From the NCBI GenBank assembly GCA_003448025.1, contig DLXL01000194.1, positions 1-5,719 of the forward strand: a DNA stretch of 5,719 nucleotides, written 5' to 3'. Within the stretch, counting starts at the first letter, position 1; each line of letters starts with the position of its first letter. The DNA is from Saprospirales bacterium (lineage in GTDB: Bacteria > Bacteroidota > Bacteroidia > Chitinophagales > Saprospiraceae). Positions 4,593-5,719 of this stretch are shown here, piece after piece. The notes under the pieces are model-generated. The model had not been told where the DNA came from. It saw only the letters and a list, made by a program, of their open reading frames with translations, and searched no databases. A program made the translations under genes and the position numbers.

Positions 4593-5576
4593 ATGAAAGT
4601 ACTTGTGACTGGCGCCGATGGACTATTAGGAAGTCATATCGTGCGGGAATTATTGGCAGATGGATATGAAGTTAAAGCATTCGTGGTGCCAAACAGTCCC
4701 TCTAAAACGCTGAGCGGACTTCAAATTGAATATGCGATTGGCAACATTTGCCATCTGGAAGAGGTCGTTTCTGCCATGCAGGGTTGCGGAATGGTGATAC
4801 ATGCTGCAGCGAGTACCAAAGTATGGCCTACCCGCTCCAAAGATATCTGGAGCATTAACCTGACTGGCACACAAAATATAGTAGAGGCGGCCCAACAATG
4901 CAACATACAACGACTGGTTTATGTAAGTTCGGCTGTATGCTTTAGCCCGGGCAGCAAGAACCATCCAGGAACGGAAAGCAATCCTTTCAATGGTTATCAT
5001 TACCATTTGGACTATGTAGACTCCAAATATGCCGCACAGGAATATGTATTAAAGGCTACCCGGGAAAGAAATCTGCCGGCTGTTCTGATTAACCCTACGT
5101 TTATGTTCGGGGAATATGATTCTCAACCCAGTTCCGGGAAAATGATCATTGCCTTATATAAAGGTTCATTGCCCGGTTATACCAGTGGAGGCAAAAATTT
5201 TGTATATGCCAAAGACGTAGCAAGAGCATGTGTTAATGCCCTGAAAATGGGCCAGATTGGCAGCTGCTACATAACCGGAAATGCCAATTTAAGCTATCGG
5301 GAATTGTTTGACAAGATGGCCAGCATTTTGAAAGTAAAGCCGCCACGAATAAGATTACCCAAGGTGCTTATTCTCGCTTTTGGCTACCTTAGCACATTCT
5401 TTGGCAAAGTACTGCACCGGAACCCCAACCTAAATCATGGAACCGCCCGGGTTTCCTGCGACGAACAATATTATACTAACCAGAAAGCAGTGGAAGAGCT
5501 AAAGATGCCCCAAACGCCCATTGACACCGCTATTGAACAGGCCTTTACATGGCTATTAATCAATCAATATTGTTAA
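4593..5576 (+). CDS. NAD(P)-dependent epimerase/reductase, extended SDR family
   Basis: This 327-residue protein is an extended short-chain dehydrogenase/reductase of the kind annotated as NAD-dependent epimerase/dehydratase or dihydroflavonol-4-reductase-like. The N-terminal Rossmann fold begins VLVTGADGLLGSH, with the glycine motif G7xxG10xxG13. It continues with GNI at 50-52, VIHAAAST at 68-75, NLTGTQNIVEAA at 89-100 and VYVSSAVCF at 109-117. The catalytic YxxxK is Y141-V-D-S-K145, with Ser112 or Ser113 upstream. INPTFMFGEYD (166-176) and FVYAKDVARA (203-212) are substrate-side motifs typical of this group, which includes 3-beta-HSD and HpnA-like enzymes. A hydrophobic stretch near 256-270 could touch a membrane. 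The substrate is not predictable from sequence. The start is set by the glycine motif; the octamer CACCTCCT lies directly against the ATG and is not a Shine-Dalgarno sequence. A membrane protein gene follows after 9 nt, probably in the same operon. Confidence 0.9.
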   Translation: MKVLVTGADGLLGSHIVRELLADGYEVKAFVVPNSPSKTLSGLQIEYAIGNICHLEEVVSAMQGCGMVIHAAASTKVWPTRSKDIWSINLTGTQNIVEAAQQCNIQRLVYVSSAVCFSPGSKNHPGTESNPFNGYHYHLDYVDSKYAAQEYVLKATRERNLPAVLINPTFMFGEYDSQPSSGKMIIALYKGSLPGYTSGGKNFVYAKDVARACVNALKMGQIGSCYITGNANLSYRELFDKMASILKVKPPRIRLPKVLILAFGYLSTFFGKVLHRNPNLNHGTARVSCDEQYYTNQKAVEELKMPQTPIDTAIEQAFTWLLINQYC

Positions 5577-5585
5577 CGCCTTGCC

Positions 5586-5719
5586 ATGGAGTATTCATTT
5601 ACCTGGCCCGAATCCTCTGCAGAAGCCAATTTAGCTATCATCCTGGTTACCACAGGATTCATCCTTTTCTGGTTTACCGGTAAATCTGCCGGGTTGTTGC
5701 ACCGTTTGGTGAAAGCACT
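5586..5719 (+). CDS. Unrecognised membrane protein, N-terminal part only (cut by window end)
   Basis: An ATG at 5586, 9 nt after the epimerase stop, opens a frame of 44 complete codons that runs off the window. The product begins MEYSFTWPESSAEANLA and has one clear hydrophobic segment at about residues 16-31, followed by a basic stretch containing K33, H39, R40 and K43. The positive charges after the helix suggest the N-terminus faces the periplasm and the following part the cytoplasm. I do not recognise the family; the visible part is too short to separate a polytopic enzyme from a single-pass protein. Tight spacing suggests co-transcription with the epimerase, so a shared lipid-related or membrane-associated pathway is conceivable but unproven. 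Confidence 0.6.
   Translation, partial: MEYSFTWPESSAEANLAIILVTTGFILFWFTGKSAGLLHRLVKA

Overview
The window looks like a chromosomal segment of a Bacteroidota bacterium, perhaps of the Saprospiria or Chitinophagia type; that finer placement is a guess from protein flavour. The support is: the gene order rplM-rpsI-rpsB-tsf, which is characteristic of the phylum; a textbook Bacteroidota promoter (TTG, 20-nt spacer, TACTTTTG) ahead of rplM; no Shine-Dalgarno sequence before the ribosomal genes; and ribosomal proteins whose sequences match Bacteroidota versions from memory.

Layout. Positions 1-1240 (minus strand) hold an efflux-type operon: a lipoprotein periplasmic adaptor of the RND/MFP family (197-1240), followed after 11 nt by the start of a small membrane protein that runs off the window (1-185). 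Positions 1241-1699 are a divergent intergenic region. It carries a 43-bp imperfect palindrome (1284-1326) on the efflux side and the rplM promoter and leader on the ribosomal side. Positions 1700-4404 (plus strand) hold the translation cluster: L13 (rplM), S9 (rpsI), S2 (rpsB) and elongation factor Ts (tsf). A 15-bp stem-loop and a possible internal promoter lie between rpsB and tsf, and a strong intrinsic terminator closes the cluster at 4441-4481. Positions 4593-5719 (plus strand) hold an NAD(P)-dependent epimerase/reductase of the extended SDR type and, 9 nt later, the start of an unrecognised membrane protein cut by the window end.

How the genes work together. L13 and S9 are classic co-transcribed ribosomal proteins, as are S2 and EF-Ts; here both pairs are joined in one cluster. 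The stem-loop and possible promoter before tsf would allow EF-Ts to be made at a different level from S2. The two flanking operons have no evident functional link to translation.

The coding content is mostly ordinary and I do not see a clear new defence, mobile or biosynthetic system. The parts worth a second look are non-coding: an 82-nt stretch with no G at all, containing five 9-bp repeats, directly before rpsI; the palindrome at 1284-1326; the structured leaders of rplM and tsf; and an anti-Shine-Dalgarno-like octamer touching the start codon of the epimerase gene.
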